Under the pieces are notes generated by a model, which made no database searches, was not told the DNA's origin, and saw only the letters and a list, made by a program, of their open reading frames with translations. The position numbers were made by a program, and so were the translations under genes. 64,000 nt of DNA, taken from NCBI GenBank assembly GCA_002778095.1, contig PCDL01000001.1, positions 62,001 through 126,000 on the forward strand, written 5' to 3'. Positions 12,057 to 24,286 of this stretch are shown here, piece after piece (within the stretch, counting starts at the first letter, position 1; the number at the start of each line of letters is the position of its first letter). This DNA is from Fragosphaeria purpurea (taxonomy: Eukaryota > Ascomycota > Sordariomycetes > Ophiostomatales > Ophiostomataceae).

Positions 12057-12594
12057 TATATACTCCCTTTTTAGTTAAACTTAGTTAACCCTACGCGTTA
12101 AGTAGTGTTTTAGCTAAGAGTTAATCGGGCCCTACTTTTTTCCTTTTTAATAAGGGTTAATCGGGTATAAAAGTATAGATTATATATATACCGCGATTAT
12201 ACCTTAGGTAGTAAGTCCTAAAAGGGTAATTAAATAACTCCGGGTAATATATATACCGAAAAATATTACGAATATATACGTTAATATATAGAAAAATATA
12301 CGTACGTACGTCGCTATATAACCTTACGTTTTTCGTTTTATTTTTACCCATTTAGTTATATAAATATACCGTTTTTCTACTCTCTTCTACCCTTCTATTA
12401 GCTTATTTTAACGCCTACGTACTTAAGGTAAGGCTACTAGTTATACCGAAATATAGGTAATAAGGGAGCCTCGCACCCTTTTTAAAGGGTAGCCCCTTAA
12501 GGCCCGCCTAGCCTTTTTATACGTACGCGGTATACGCGCGTATAGTTATTACCTTCTCTTTTAGGTAGCGTTAGTATACCCTACCTACTTTAAT
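12057..12594 (+). repeat. Dispersed repeat family C, copy 1
   Basis: About 540 bases that recur in the same orientation at 38,487-39,004, from the common start near TACTCCCTTTTTAGTTAAAC to the common end near CTACCTACTTTAATAC. It may be an LTR or a non-autonomous element. No coding potential and no clear terminal repeats are seen. It is RIP-mutated like its neighbours. Confidence 0.65.
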
Positions 12595-14656
12595 ACCCTC
12601 CCGGGTTAAAGAATAAAAAAAACTTTTAGGCTTAAGTTAAGTTAATCGTTATTAATACCCCGTACTATTCCTCCTTAATTACGTACCCGGTAAACTTCTC
12701 TCGGAGCCCGGCCGCCGCCCGTTTTATACCTATCCGGAGACGGGTATAAAATAAATCGCCGGGCTTTAACCGCGGTAATACCGGAACCCCTAAAAACGTA
12801 CCGCCGGCGCGTAACGGCCCCCGGGCGGTTAAAATTAACACTTAATAAGCGCGACGGGCTTAAGTTTATATTAATCTTATAAGATTTTAATATATTATAA
12901 AATTAAAGGAACTTACCGGTAAGTTTTACGTCGGCCTCGAAAAACCGAACACTTTATTATACTCGTATATAACGTAAACGATAAGTTATATTAATCGGAG
13001 TACGACGCGCCGGGTAAAGGTTTAACGCCCGGGGTACGCTATTAACGGCTCTATATATAACTCCTTTACCGCGGTAACGCCGTATAATAAAAAGGTATAA
13101 TTCTTTACTATTAATTTATAAATTTAAATAAAATTAAATTATATTAACCGACCGGGAAAATTAATAAATAAAGTAATAAAAAAAGAAAAGAACTTATAAG
13201 TTAATAAAGGCCGTATTTATAAATCTTATTAATATATTTTATTTTAATAAGCCTTAAAACCGGCTTATAAAGAAACGTTAAAAGTTTCGTAAAAACTTTA
13301 TAAGAACCCGCCGAAAAATATTTTACATATAGGAAGTTCGGTTAACGCTTTTACTCGGAGAACGTTATTAACGCGAGTAACGTTAAAAGTATATTACCGC
13401 CGACGTTACTCTTTTCGTTATCTACGGCTTCTTCGCCCGCGGCCTCGCTCTTATTTACCGCGTTTAACGTTATTATTAAATTCTTATAAAAATTTAACGC
13501 GGTTATTTAAATACGACGATAAAGGAAAGATATAATTAAAGGGTTAAAAAAAAGAAAAATAAACGATATTAAAACGACTTCGTTATTAAAAAAGAAAGGA
13601 AAAAGTAAAAGTTACGAGAAAAAAAATAAAGAAAGTTTAATCGTTCTTTTTAAAAAATAAGTTAGGTTAAGGTAAAAAGAAAAAAAAATTTCTAATAAGA
13701 CCTAGGCGGATTCTTAACGTTTTATAAATAAATAATATTACGTATTCTTTTATAAGTTTTTATAAGTAAATAAAGCTCGTTATTATTAAGACGATAAACG
13801 AACTTTAATTAAATAAAAAAAAAGTAATAAACGATAAAAATAAGGTTAATATATACGTAAACGGACTATAAACCGATATTAATATTATATTTAGTTTTCT
13901 TAATATTTATCGTTAAATCCGTTCGCTTTTATCGGTAAAATAAATAAACTAGGTTCTTTAAAGAATCTTATAATACTCCTATTAATAAAAAAAGTTACCG
14001 GATATATCGACGGAGTTTACTCTCCTCCGTAAACCTTTCTTACCCGAGAGTTACCGAGACTTAAAAAAGATTATTATTTTTTTTCTCCCGTCTTTCTCTT
14101 AAAGAGTTAACGCGTTTATTATACGTTAGCCACCTTATAATCGCTTTTCTTTTAATTTACGCGCGTTCGTTTATACTTTTTAATATATTACTTCTACCTA
14201 TTAATATTACGGAATTCCTTTAAATTTTTATTAAAACCTAACGCGATAAAAGGATTAAGTTTTTTATTCTTTAAAAGGTTTTCCTTACCTTTTTTTTATT
14301 TATTAAAGGGTTTCTTTTTTCCTTTATTTTTTTTACTTTTACTCCTTCTTCGTTTTTTATTATCTTTTCGTTTAACGCGCGTTTTAAAATTAAAGTTATA
14401 TTCTTATATTATCCTACCTATACTTATTAAAGCCTTTAATAGTTAGTTAATTATAAGGTAATTATAAGGTATACTATTAAATTATTAACGTAAAAATATA
14501 ATATATTATAATTAATTATAAAACTATAACGTATATTTTACTTAATTTAGTTATATTATCGGTTATTAAATATTAAATAAAGAATTATTTATTAATATAT
14601 TAGATTAAGTTAAATTAAATTATTTTTTATTCTATTATTATTTTTTATTTTATACT
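12595..14656. other. RIP-mutated DNA, unrecognised
   Basis: About 2 kb with no frame I can assign. A GC-richer patch (12,700-13,080) keeps many CpG but almost no CpA or TpG. Near 14,385-14,440 is a stretch resembling 6,757-6,815, the start of the family A interior, so part of this may be the far end of a family A element. Confidence 0.4.
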
Positions 14657-15410
14657 ATTACGGATAAAGATTAATTTTATAAAATAACCCGTAACTTAAA
14701 ATAAAAGAGTAAGTATTTATTACGAATAAACGGTTAACGCCCGTTATACTATACGTTATATACGTTAATATAAGGGAATCTTAATACGTAGTATTAAGAT
14801 TAATAATTTTTTTAGGTTATTAACTTAGTTAGAAAACCCTTATACGGACTATAATAATCATCTTAGTATTACGTAGGTGGACTAGTAAGGCGTGGTACGA
14901 AGGTCGGGGATTCGACTTACGTACGTCTTACTTTCGTTACTATTTATAAGGATATATATATCGGTTAAGGAGGTAAGGCCTTTATACGTATAGTTAACGC
15001 GCGGGGTCTTTAAGTTTTCTTTCCGGCGGTAGTGGTTAAGGCGGTAGACGGTGTTATACGTATAACGGATTATATAACTCCTTAAGGGTTAATTAACGTA
15101 ATTACTAGGCCTTTTAGTAGTACGCCTAGCTTCCGGCGTACTAATTTACTAAATTTAAGAACGAATTTATTAAGGAGGGGGTATAATTACTACGAATAGA
15201 CGGTTAACGCCCGTTATACCGTACGTTATATATATTAGTATAAAGGAATCTTAGTATAAAATATTAAGATTAATAATCTTTTTAGGTTATTAACTTAGTT
15301 AAAAAAACCCTTACACCGACTATAATAATATTAGACTTAAGTTAAAATTTATTTATATTTTATAACTATTCTTATTATATATATTAAATATTACTTACTT
15401 TTTATTAAAA
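14657..15410 (+). repeat. Family A LTR-like repeat, copy 2, split by a small element
   Basis: The family A repeat begins at 14,657 and resumes at about 15,333 with GACTTAAG, at the same internal place as in copy 1 (near 6,630). The 0.6-kb element at 14,718-15,330 is inserted between the two parts. Confidence 0.55.
14718..15330 (+). mobile_element. TRIM-like element with terminal direct repeats and a tRNA-like segment, copy 1
   Basis: A 0.6-kb unit with direct repeats of about 140 bases at 14,718-14,858 and 15,188-15,330, each beginning TAYTACGAATARACGG. The interior is only about 330 bases and has no coding potential, as in terminal-repeat retrotransposons in miniature. Right after the first repeat lies a tRNA-like stretch: an A-box-like TGGACTAGTAAGG at 14,878-14,890 and a B-box-like GGATTCGACTT at 14,907-14,917. 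It sits inside a family A repeat. A possible short target duplication (TATT) is not convincing. Confidence 0.6.
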
Positions 15411-15417
15411 TATATAC

Positions 15418-15967
15418 GGAGTATTATAATATAAATTTAATATACTATAATATAAGAAAATTTTAATATATAGTTAAAAATTAACTATCTTTTTAAAGTT
15501 ATTAGTTTAATTAATAAACTTTTATATTAATTATAATAATTATCTTAATACTATATAAGTAGATTAATAAGGCGCGTAAAGTCGGAAGTTTAACTCGCGG
15601 GTATTTTACTTTTATTACTACTTATAAAGAAAAGCGGTAAGATTTTCTATATATATAGTTATTATAAGATTAATACCTTTAATATAAGGTTATAGTAGTA
15701 AAATTTATATATATAACTATTAATTATAATTTTTTAAAGGTTACTTAAGGTTATATACCCATTTAGATTAGTATATTAAAGAGCGGCGCGCTCGTTTATA
15801 CGACTCGGAACGAGTTATATAAAAAGAGGGATAGTTATTAAAGTATATATAGTAATATTATAGTATAAGCTTAATATACTTTAATATAAAAAAATCTTAA
15901 TATATAATATTAAAATTATTAATTTTTTTAAGTTATTAACTTAGTTAATAAATTTATATATTAAATA
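15418..15967 (+). mobile_element. TRIM-like element with terminal direct repeats and a tRNA-like segment, copy 2
   Basis: A diverged second copy with direct repeats at about 15,418-15,540 and 15,848-15,967. The interior again starts with a tRNA-like stretch (about 15,555-15,600) containing AAGTTTAACTCG, a B box with the C-to-T and G-to-A changes expected of RIP. Its terminal repeats are CpG-poor, so it looks older or more heavily mutated than copy 1. Boundaries are approximate. Confidence 0.5.
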
Positions 15968-16309
15968 CTCTCTTTTATATTTTATTTTTTTTATATATTA
16001 TATAATATATACTTATTATTTATACTATATATATTATAACCCTTAATACGTATATATATAGTCGATAAAAAGTTAACGGTAAGCCGTAAACGTACCGTAA
16101 GCCCGCCCGTACGTAACGGCCTATATAACGGGCTATATAATAAGTTAAACGACGGAATATACCCGAGGCTAAAGTTTAAGGCTTATATTAAAGTAATACT
16201 AAGCTTAACGTACTATATATAAAATATTTTTATTTTATTACCCCTTTTTTTCGTTTAAATTAAAAAAAGGATAAAACTTAATCTTATTATAAATATAAAT
16301 CTACCTTCG

Positions 16310-16648
16310 TATAATAGGGTTTAGTGGAATAAGTAGTTAATAACGTAACGAATACGTTATATTAATAGTACGTATATAAGGGCGAAGGTAGGTCTATATT
16401 TATAATAAGACTAAATCTTATCCCCTTCCTAATTCGTACGAAAAGAAGGGGTAACTAAATAAATATCTTATATATACGGTACGTTAGGCCCGCTATTACC
16501 TTTATACGGGCCCTAAGCCCTAGCCTCGGGCGTGGCCCGTCGCGTGGCCCGTTATATAAACCGTTACGTACGAGCGGGCCTACGGTACGCTTACGGCTCG
16601 CCGTCGACTTTCCGTCGACTATATATATACGCACTAAGGGTTATAACA
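16310..16648 (-). mobile_element. Solo LTR of family B (minus), nested in the 5' LTR of B1
   Basis: A complete 339-base LTR in inverted orientation, flanked on both sides by the 5-base target duplication CTTCG (16,305-16,309 and 16,649-16,653). Its right end reads GGGTTATAACA, keeping the terminal CA, and its left end reads TATAATAGGG. It keeps several TpG (for example twice in the segment 16,530-16,548), so it is less RIP-mutated than the LTR it interrupts. These boundaries are exact. Confidence 0.92.
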
Positions 16649-16724
16649 CTTCGCCTTTATATACGTATTATTCGTAACGTATTCGTTATATTATTAATTA
16701 CCTATTCTATTAACCCTTATTATA

Positions 16725-19700
16725 ATTTTAAGTTTTTTACCCCGGAATACCTAGTCGAAATAACTAGTAAGAGTTTTACGACTTAAGGGCGCGTTACGTA
16801 CGCCGTATCGCGGGCTACGATAAAAGCGCGGTAATTAAAAGAATTATATAACGACCCGTTTACGGGTATTATTACGGTCGCGGCCCCGAATCCCCCGGTA
16901 ATTATTAAAACTAGGAGGCTAAAGCGGCGAAAGTAATAAAAGTAGCGGCGGAAAAAAAGTATTACTTATTTAAATTAATAAAAGATAAAGGCGAGTTAAC
17001 GTTACCTTTAAATATTAAAAATAAAGAGGAGTAAATAATTAAAGTTTAACTCGTAACCGTCCGTCGTAAAAATTATTTACGTTAATAAATCGTCCGCGAG
17101 TTATAAACGGCGCTTTTTTTACTTATAAAGCCGGTTTAATTAACGGTTATTACGCCCGCGCCGTTTACTTTTAATATAAATAAAACCGGCGGGAAAAGTT
17201 ATAATATTAAGTTTAAACTTTTTAAGTTACTATTAAAATTTATATTTTAAAATAAAGAATTTTAAATTAAAGAATTAAAAGTATTATTTAACGTTATACC
17301 GTAAACGTATACTTTAAAGAGATATAAAGTTATTATTATATAATAATATAAAATAAAGGTTATAAAAGCGTTAATATTAATATATTATATTATTTAAGTT
17401 TAAATAAAAGCGCGATTAAATCGAGGCCTTTTAAACGGAATTTAAAAAGTAGACGGATACTTTAAAGTTTACGATAAATAACTTAAGTTTATAAACTTAT
17501 AAAACGTATAAAAAGATTCGTTAACGGTACGGTTAAACTCCGTTTAACTTCTTTAATTATTTTAAATCGTTAAAGGTATAAATAAATCTATTAATAAAGA
17601 GTTTCTGAAAAAAGGCTTTTTTTTAAGACTTATAAAGTTAATTTAAAAATCTTTTAACGCGTTAATTGATACTAAGTCGACGTTATTTTAAAAAGTAGTT
17701 ATTAAAGTTAAGAATTTTTATCTTTAATCTAAAGAAAGGATTTAATTTAAGGGATTTTCTTAATCGCGGCTCGACGAGGGTAAAAACTTTAAAGCTTCTT
17801 TTCCGTATAAGTTAAATTACCGTTATTAGAAAAGTTATTAATAAAAGTTAAAAAGCGGTCACCGGCCGCCTTAATAAACCGATAACGTAAAGTTTATAAG
17901 TCGATTAAAAGTAACGTATTATAAATATTATAAAAAGGGGTACTATATATATAATTACCGAAATAATCTTAAAATATAAAGTATTATAATAAAAGTTTAA
18001 AAGTTGATTATATCGTTAAAAAATTAAACGGCCCTCGTTTTAATCTTATTAATAAAGAGTTATATATTAATATTAAGATACGGCGTTATACTACGGTAAT
18101 ATATTATTTATAAACTAATATTAAGTCGATAATTAATCTTAATACGGGAGCGGAAGTAAATATTATTAATATTTAATTCGTTAAACGTATATAACTTTAT
18201 AAAGTTAAATATTTTAACTTAATACTCGGATTAATTAATTTATAAATAATAAAATTATATAACGTATAAAAGGTCTCGTTTATATTAATAAATTTCCGTA
18301 ATTAGTTAAAAACGGTAACTTATTAATATATTACGATCGATAAGTTAAAGGATTAAATATTAATTTAATAATATTAATAATAATTAAATTTAACGCTTTA
18401 AATATTAATATCCTTATATAAATATTATAACGTTTCACTTATTATAACGAAGAATTATAAATCGAATCCGTAAAAAGTTTATAAAAACTACCCGTAATAA
18501 GGTTATAATATTTACGGTACTCGTTTATATAATACCGCCTTAAGGACTAAAGACCGATAAAGAAAATAATCTCCTCTTTAATAATAAGACGCCGGTAAAT
18601 CGTTAAAAAGTCGAACTTCTTTTAAAATTAAAAGATTTTTAAAATATATTTAATACGTTTAAGGCGGTTATACTCCCGGCGTAAAAAAAACTAATTATAT
18701 TATTAATTTAATAGAGGGAGGTTAATTACCGTATAGTTTTATTTATCTACTTCTAAAGTAAGAATTATCCGAACTCCGGCGGTATATTAATAAAAACTTA
18801 ACGAACGGCCGTATTAAACCGTTAAAAAGCTTTATAAAAACTTTTATTTTATTTATATTAAAAAAGAATAGAAATTTTAATTTATATATAAACTATTAAA
18901 GACTTAATAAAGTTACTATTAAAAACCGGTATACTTTACCGTTAATCTTAAAGATCTTAAACTAGATTAATAATATATAATTTTTTCTTAAAATAAATAT
19001 TAAGAATACTTATTATCGGATACGTATTAAAGGCCGCGATAAGTAAAAACGGCGTTTTATATATAGTACGGTTATTTTAAATATTTAATATTACCCTTTA
19101 ACTTAATTAACGCCCCGGTTATATTTTAATATTATATTTATATCGCTTTTAAAAGGTTAATTAACGTTTTATATATTACGTATATTAACGATATATTAAT
19201 ATTTTTTAAGATAAAAAAAGAATATACGTAGTACCTTTATAATATTTTATTATATATACGTTAGGCCTAGCTATATATTAATTTAAGTAAATATAACTTT
19301 TATAAAAAGAAAGTAGAATTTTTAAGTTTTATACTATTTATAAAAATCGTTTAAATAAAAAAAAGTAAAGCTAATATTATAACGAACTAGCCCGAGTTAA
19401 AGTTATATAAAGAAATTTAAGTATTTTTCGGTTTTTATAACTTTTACTATAAAGTTATTAAGAAGTATTTAACGTTAATAACGCTCTTTAATAAAATAAT
19501 AAAAAGGATAAAAAATAATAAAAAGCCGGATAAAGTTATACTTTTACCTTATTAATAATAAACCCTTAAGATATTAAAGTAAAAATTTAAAAAAACGTTA
19601 TTATTTAAGTACTTCGATCCCGCTTACTTATTATAACTCGAGACCGATATATTTAAAAAGATAAAAGCGGGTATATTATTATAACCGGACGATAAAAGGC

Positions 19701-21790
19701 GGTATTATTTAATCACCTTTTAATTAAAGAAATAAAAAGGATTAAAGTTAAATTATAATACCCTAGATTTAAAAAAAAAATAATATTATAAAAAGCTTTA
19801 AGTAGTAACGTTAATATTTAAAAAAAAGCCGATAATAAGTTAAAGTCTTATTAAACTATATTAATTTATAGTTCTTTATAAATTAATAAAACCTTAACGG
19901 CCGTTAAACGCGTTAAGTAATATTTTTAATATTATTTAATTTTAAAATTAAGTATTAAACGGGTAAACGTAACCCGGTAAACGCTTCGTCGCGTTACCCC
20001 GACTATTAAACGACGTAAAAGAAACGTATCGATTAAAGCTTATTACCCGACTTAAAGTAACGGTTAGTCTTTATTTAAAAAGTGTTTATTTTAACCCTAT
20101 ATATAAAAAAAGAGTAGGTTACGGACGGCTTAAAGGTAAAGCGCGCCGAGCTTATTTAAATTTAAGTTATTAAAGTACGGGTACCGTTAAAAAAACGCCG
20201 GCGACGCGCCCGCGGTAAAAGAAAGGCCGGTTTATAAAATAATCGTTTATTTTAAAATAATTTTTTTATCGTACTTTAGTATAATCGGTGACCGTATTAG
20301 AAGACTTAACGTTAATAAAAATTAAAGAGCCATTTTAAAAAACGTTACTAGTATTATAAGTAATTAATTTATTTTATATTAAGAAAAAAGATATTAACGA
20401 TACGAAGGACTCCCGTTAACGTATTACGACGGAGGGTTTATTACGATATCGATACTACGTTTATATCTTAAAGGATACTACCCTTAAAGTTAAGATTATC
20501 CGACGGTATTATAACGATTTATAGGCGGGATACTTTAATAAGGTTAAAATTAATAAAATTATTAAAAGAAAGTTTTATTAATTAATAATATAAAAGAATA
20601 TTAATATATATATAACTTCGTACTTAATATATTAAAAAATTTCGTCCCGAAGGTATAAGTTTTATAATTAACTATAATTATTACTATTATTAAAACGACC
20701 GTAATAAAAAATATTTATAAATTTTATCGTTAAACTACTTACCGTATAATATTAAGGATAATTAATAAATACGATCCTTATAATAATCGATAAATATACG
20801 AAGGTAACCCGTTTTATTTTAATATCCTTATAAATTATAATAAAGGAATTAATATTAGTATTTAAGCGAGAAGTCGGAATACGTTATAATATATTAAACG
20901 GTATCGTTATTAATAAAGGGAGCGTTTTTACTTACGTATTTTAACGCGAGTTATACGTTATTTTAATAATACGCCGACGGCTCTTTACCGTATACTATTT
21001 ATAAACCGATAATTAAATTAAACGTATAAACTAAGTGTTAAAGTACTACTTTTATATTTTCGTTAATACCGAGTAAATTAATTAAGTAACGCTTCTTTTA
21101 TAAACGGAGTTCGTATATAATAATATATAGAATACCTTTACCGGAAAGACCCTTTTTCGTCTTTTAATAGGATATAACCCCCGTACTATTAATAACGTCG
21201 AGGCCGATATATACGAAAAAGAGGTACCGGTAATCGGTAATAAAATTTAAAAGTTATAAGAGTTATATAAAAAGGTAACGGATTACTTACGCGCCGCGTA
21301 AAAGTTATAAACGAAGTATTATAATAAAAAGTATAAGGTTATAAAATTTAAAGTTAAAGATTTAATAATACTTTTTATATAAAATATACGCTTTAAAGTC
21401 CCGTAAAAGAAGTTAATATTAAAATTTATTAACTTATTTAAAGTATTAAAAAAAATAAGAAAATAAGCGTATAAATTAATATTACCGTAATAATATTAAA
21501 GGTTATATAATATTTTCCCGGTTACGTTATTAAAGCCGTAACGAGTAAAAAACGTTACCGAAACGACGGCGATACGTATACCGGACTTAAATAACGACTT
21601 AAATAAATAAAAAGTTAAGGTAATAAAAAATAAAGTAACTCGTAAAGGCGAAACTTATTATTTAATTAAATAAGTAAGATAGCCCGTAAAGTATAATTAA
21701 TAGGTACCCGAAGAAGATATAACGAACGTTTAAAAAGCGATACGGGATTATTAAAAGCGTATAAAATAAAAGGTAAAAATTAGAATAATT
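16725..21790 (+). pseudogene. Family B gag-pol relic in B1
   Basis: The order is gag (from about 16,730), protease with NTGAEVNIIN near 18,137-18,170 (the first Asp now Asn), RT with KVTIKNRYTLPLI near 18,910-18,955 and YINDILIFF near 19,180-19,207, RNase H, an integrase core near 20,760-21,150, and a chromodomain near 21,600-21,740. Change of RT YVDD or YLDD to YIND and of the protease Asp to Asn are both what G-to-A change at TpG would give. TAA and TAG stops are frequent throughout. It is plainly non-functional. Confidence 0.8.
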
Positions 21791-22030
21791 AGTTTAATAC
21801 GACGACGAATTATATAAATAAAAAAAAGTAAATAAAAATTAAAAGAATAAAAAAATGAAAAGGGTATATTAAGCGGGTAATTATTTCGTTACGACGGCGA
21901 GTCGTATAAATAAAAAGAGTAAATAAAATAAAAAATAAAGAAAAAAAAATAAAAAAAAAATTAAAAAAATTAATAATTAAAAGATTATTAAAAGTTTAAA
22001 TAAAAAAAAAATAAAGTTAAATATTTTTAT
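21780..22030 (+). repeat. Tandem repeats in the family B 3' tail (B1)
   Basis: Two or more degenerate units of about 80 bases, each with a core resembling GACGGCGAGTCGTATAAATA followed by an A-rich stretch, lie just after the pol relic. The same kind of array occurs in B2 (24,690-24,860), B3 (34,975-35,170) and B4 (52,660-52,900). Confidence 0.6.
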
Positions 22031-22049
22031 AATATTATCGGGGCGAGCC

Positions 22050-23320
22050 GAGTAACCCGACGTTTTATACGTTAACGGATAATTCCCTCCTCCGCCGAAA
22101 AAGAGCGAACGTTAACTATAAATACGGTTACGCGTTACTCTTAAAGATTATATAAATAATCCCCGGCCTTTAAATAGAGTCGGTACTCCTTTAGGCCGAT
22201 ATCGACCCGGCCCGTAATTAAAAGCCGTTACTTCCGACTCGTTTTTACTTTTTATATTAAGGTATCGTACCGGGTATAGACGGCCGCGCCGGCCGGCCTA
22301 CCTTATAACTTATAAATAATCTTATAATAACGTTATAACTTTAACGTCGCGTTTATTAACTCTCCGTTTAATAAGAGGAAAGTTAAAGGCGCGTTTTCGG
22401 TACGCTTTAAAGTCTATTTAAGTTTAGAGTAACGAGTAATAGTACGTAAAATTATACGGATATTTCCTATAATAAAAGCGGGTTACTTTTTATAATACCG
22501 TTTAAAAGTTACGTACGTAACGTAACGCGAAGTTAAGTTAAATACGTAACGTAAGTTTTACTACGGCGTCGTATTACGGTAACGATTAATAATATATAAA
22601 ACGTATACCTCGTAAACGTACTTTTACGTATCGATAATTAATTTAAACTCGTTATCGTTCGACGTTATAATTAAATCGTTAACGTTATTATTTTAATACG
22701 CGGACACCGTATAATTATCCTCGTTATTATTATTATTTACCGCGTTACCCGCGTTATTATTACCTTCGTTCCCGTTATTATATACCGCGTTACTTATAAT
22801 ATTATCGTCCGCGTTATTATATTTATTCTTTTCTTTATTATTATAATTTATAAAAGGAATTAGGTTAATAAAAAGAGCCGGGGCGGACCGATTCGCGGGC
22901 GTAACGTACGAGGGACGGGGAGTAGTAAAGGTTATAATCTTTTCTTTAATAGATATTCCCGGCCGTACCTCGGAGCGAGAATTAACCGACGGCGGCCTAA
23001 AACGAGCGGGCGAATTACTTAACGTTAAAACACGTAAAACCGTAAGGTTTAATATAATAAAAAGCTTAACGGTAACGACGGCGCGCCGCGCGGGCGTCGC
23101 GGGCGTTACGAGTATTAACGGAGCGACGGCCGTTACTCTTAATACGACGACGGGTACGCCCGTTAATATAGCGACGGCCGTAACGATTAATATAATTACC
23201 GGCGTAATAACCGGCGCGACTACGGTAATCGGGTTAATCGTTTACGGCGCGGTAGGCCGTAGTATTAACCTTAATACTTTAACCGTAACTACGGCCCGAT
23301 CTTATTATTTAACCCGATAA
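22050..23320 (-). pseudogene. Antisense accessory reading frame in the tail of B1
   Basis: Between pol and the 3' LTR, the minus strand reads as a protein relic. In the 22,600-22,700 region it carries a segment of the form VNDLI-(T/S)-x-(D/N)-x-EFKL, then a Lys-Val-rich segment and RYR, that recurs at the same place in the other family B copies. Stops are of the Gln-to-TAA type. The upstream part (plus 23,060-23,270) is a GC-rich low-complexity Ile/Val/Thr/Ala stretch. I do not recognise the product. It lies opposite to gag-pol, as in some plant Gypsy elements that carry extra antisense frames. Confidence 0.45.
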
Positions 23321-24286
23321 CGTACCGTCCGCTTAACGTCCCGTTACGCTTACCGTTTATTACGGTAATAGCCTCCGTTTTTATTTTTCTTTATATAAAA
23401 GGTTAAAAAGAATTTAAAAAAAACGTAAAAAAAAAGTATATAAAAAAAGAAAACGTAATAGTTATTATTACTTATAAAATATAACTTAAAAAAAACTTAT
23501 AAAGATAAAAATAAAAATTAACTCTTTAAAAGTAAAAGGGATAACCGCGTTTATATATAAGGCCGACGGTTACTCGTAAAAAAGTAAATAAATAAATAAA
23601 TATAAAAGGGAAGGTACGATAGGTTATTAAAGACTATTTATTTAATACGAGTATAAAACGTTTACGTACTACGGGTAAACCGTATAAAGGTATATATTAA
23701 AAAGGATATAAAGAGGTCTTAAGTAACCGGTTAAATATAAATATATTTAAAAAAAACGAGTAACCTAAACTTTATAAATATAATTATAAAAGCCGGGGGC
23801 GGACCGTCGACGTACCGCCGGTTAACCGTTACCCTTTTACGTATTAAATAAAAATATAAAAACGTTCTCTTAATACTCCTTATAAATAAAAGATTAGTAG
23901 GATAAATATACGGACTAAAGAATTAACCCGTTAAAAGGGGAGGATAATTATTATAACGCGTAATACGTATATTTATAACCGACGGAAAGTCGACGGCGAG
24001 CCGTAAACGTACCGTAAGCGCGCCCGTACGTAATAACCTATATAATAGGTTAAATAACGGGACGTATCCGGCGTTAAGGCTTAAGGCCCGTATAAAGGTA
24101 ATACCGGGCTTAACGTATTATATATATAAGATATTTATTTAATTACCCCTTCTTTTCGTACGAATTAAAAAGGGATTAGACTTAGTTTTATTATAAATAT
24201 AAACCTACTTTTACCTTTATATACGTACTATTAATATAACGTATTCGTTACGTTATCGACTACCTATTTTATTAAACCTTATTATA

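Larger units (their letters stand above)
16032..24286 (+). mobile_element. Ty3/Gypsy chromodomain retrotransposon, family B copy B1
   Basis: A nearly complete element. The 5' LTR is at 16,032-16,724, interrupted by a solo LTR. The 3' LTR is at 23,949-24,286 and is preceded by a polypurine tract at about 23,933-23,945. Inside are gag, protease, RT, RNase H, integrase and a chromodomain, then a 2-kb tail with short tandem repeats and an antisense frame. The LTRs begin TATTATAAC and end TTATTATA, the mutated form of TG...CA. Without the nested LTR the element is about 7.9 kb. The flanks do not show a matching target duplication, so it may have been rearranged. Confidence 0.8.

Noticed and set aside
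12157..12351. 64-codon minus-strand frame
   Set aside because: It lies inside dispersed repeat family C; the matching part of copy 2 shows no conserved frame.
16532..16786. 84-codon frame as a small protein
   Set aside because: It crosses the boundary of the nested solo LTR, its target duplication and the host LTR, so it is a chance frame in LTR sequence.
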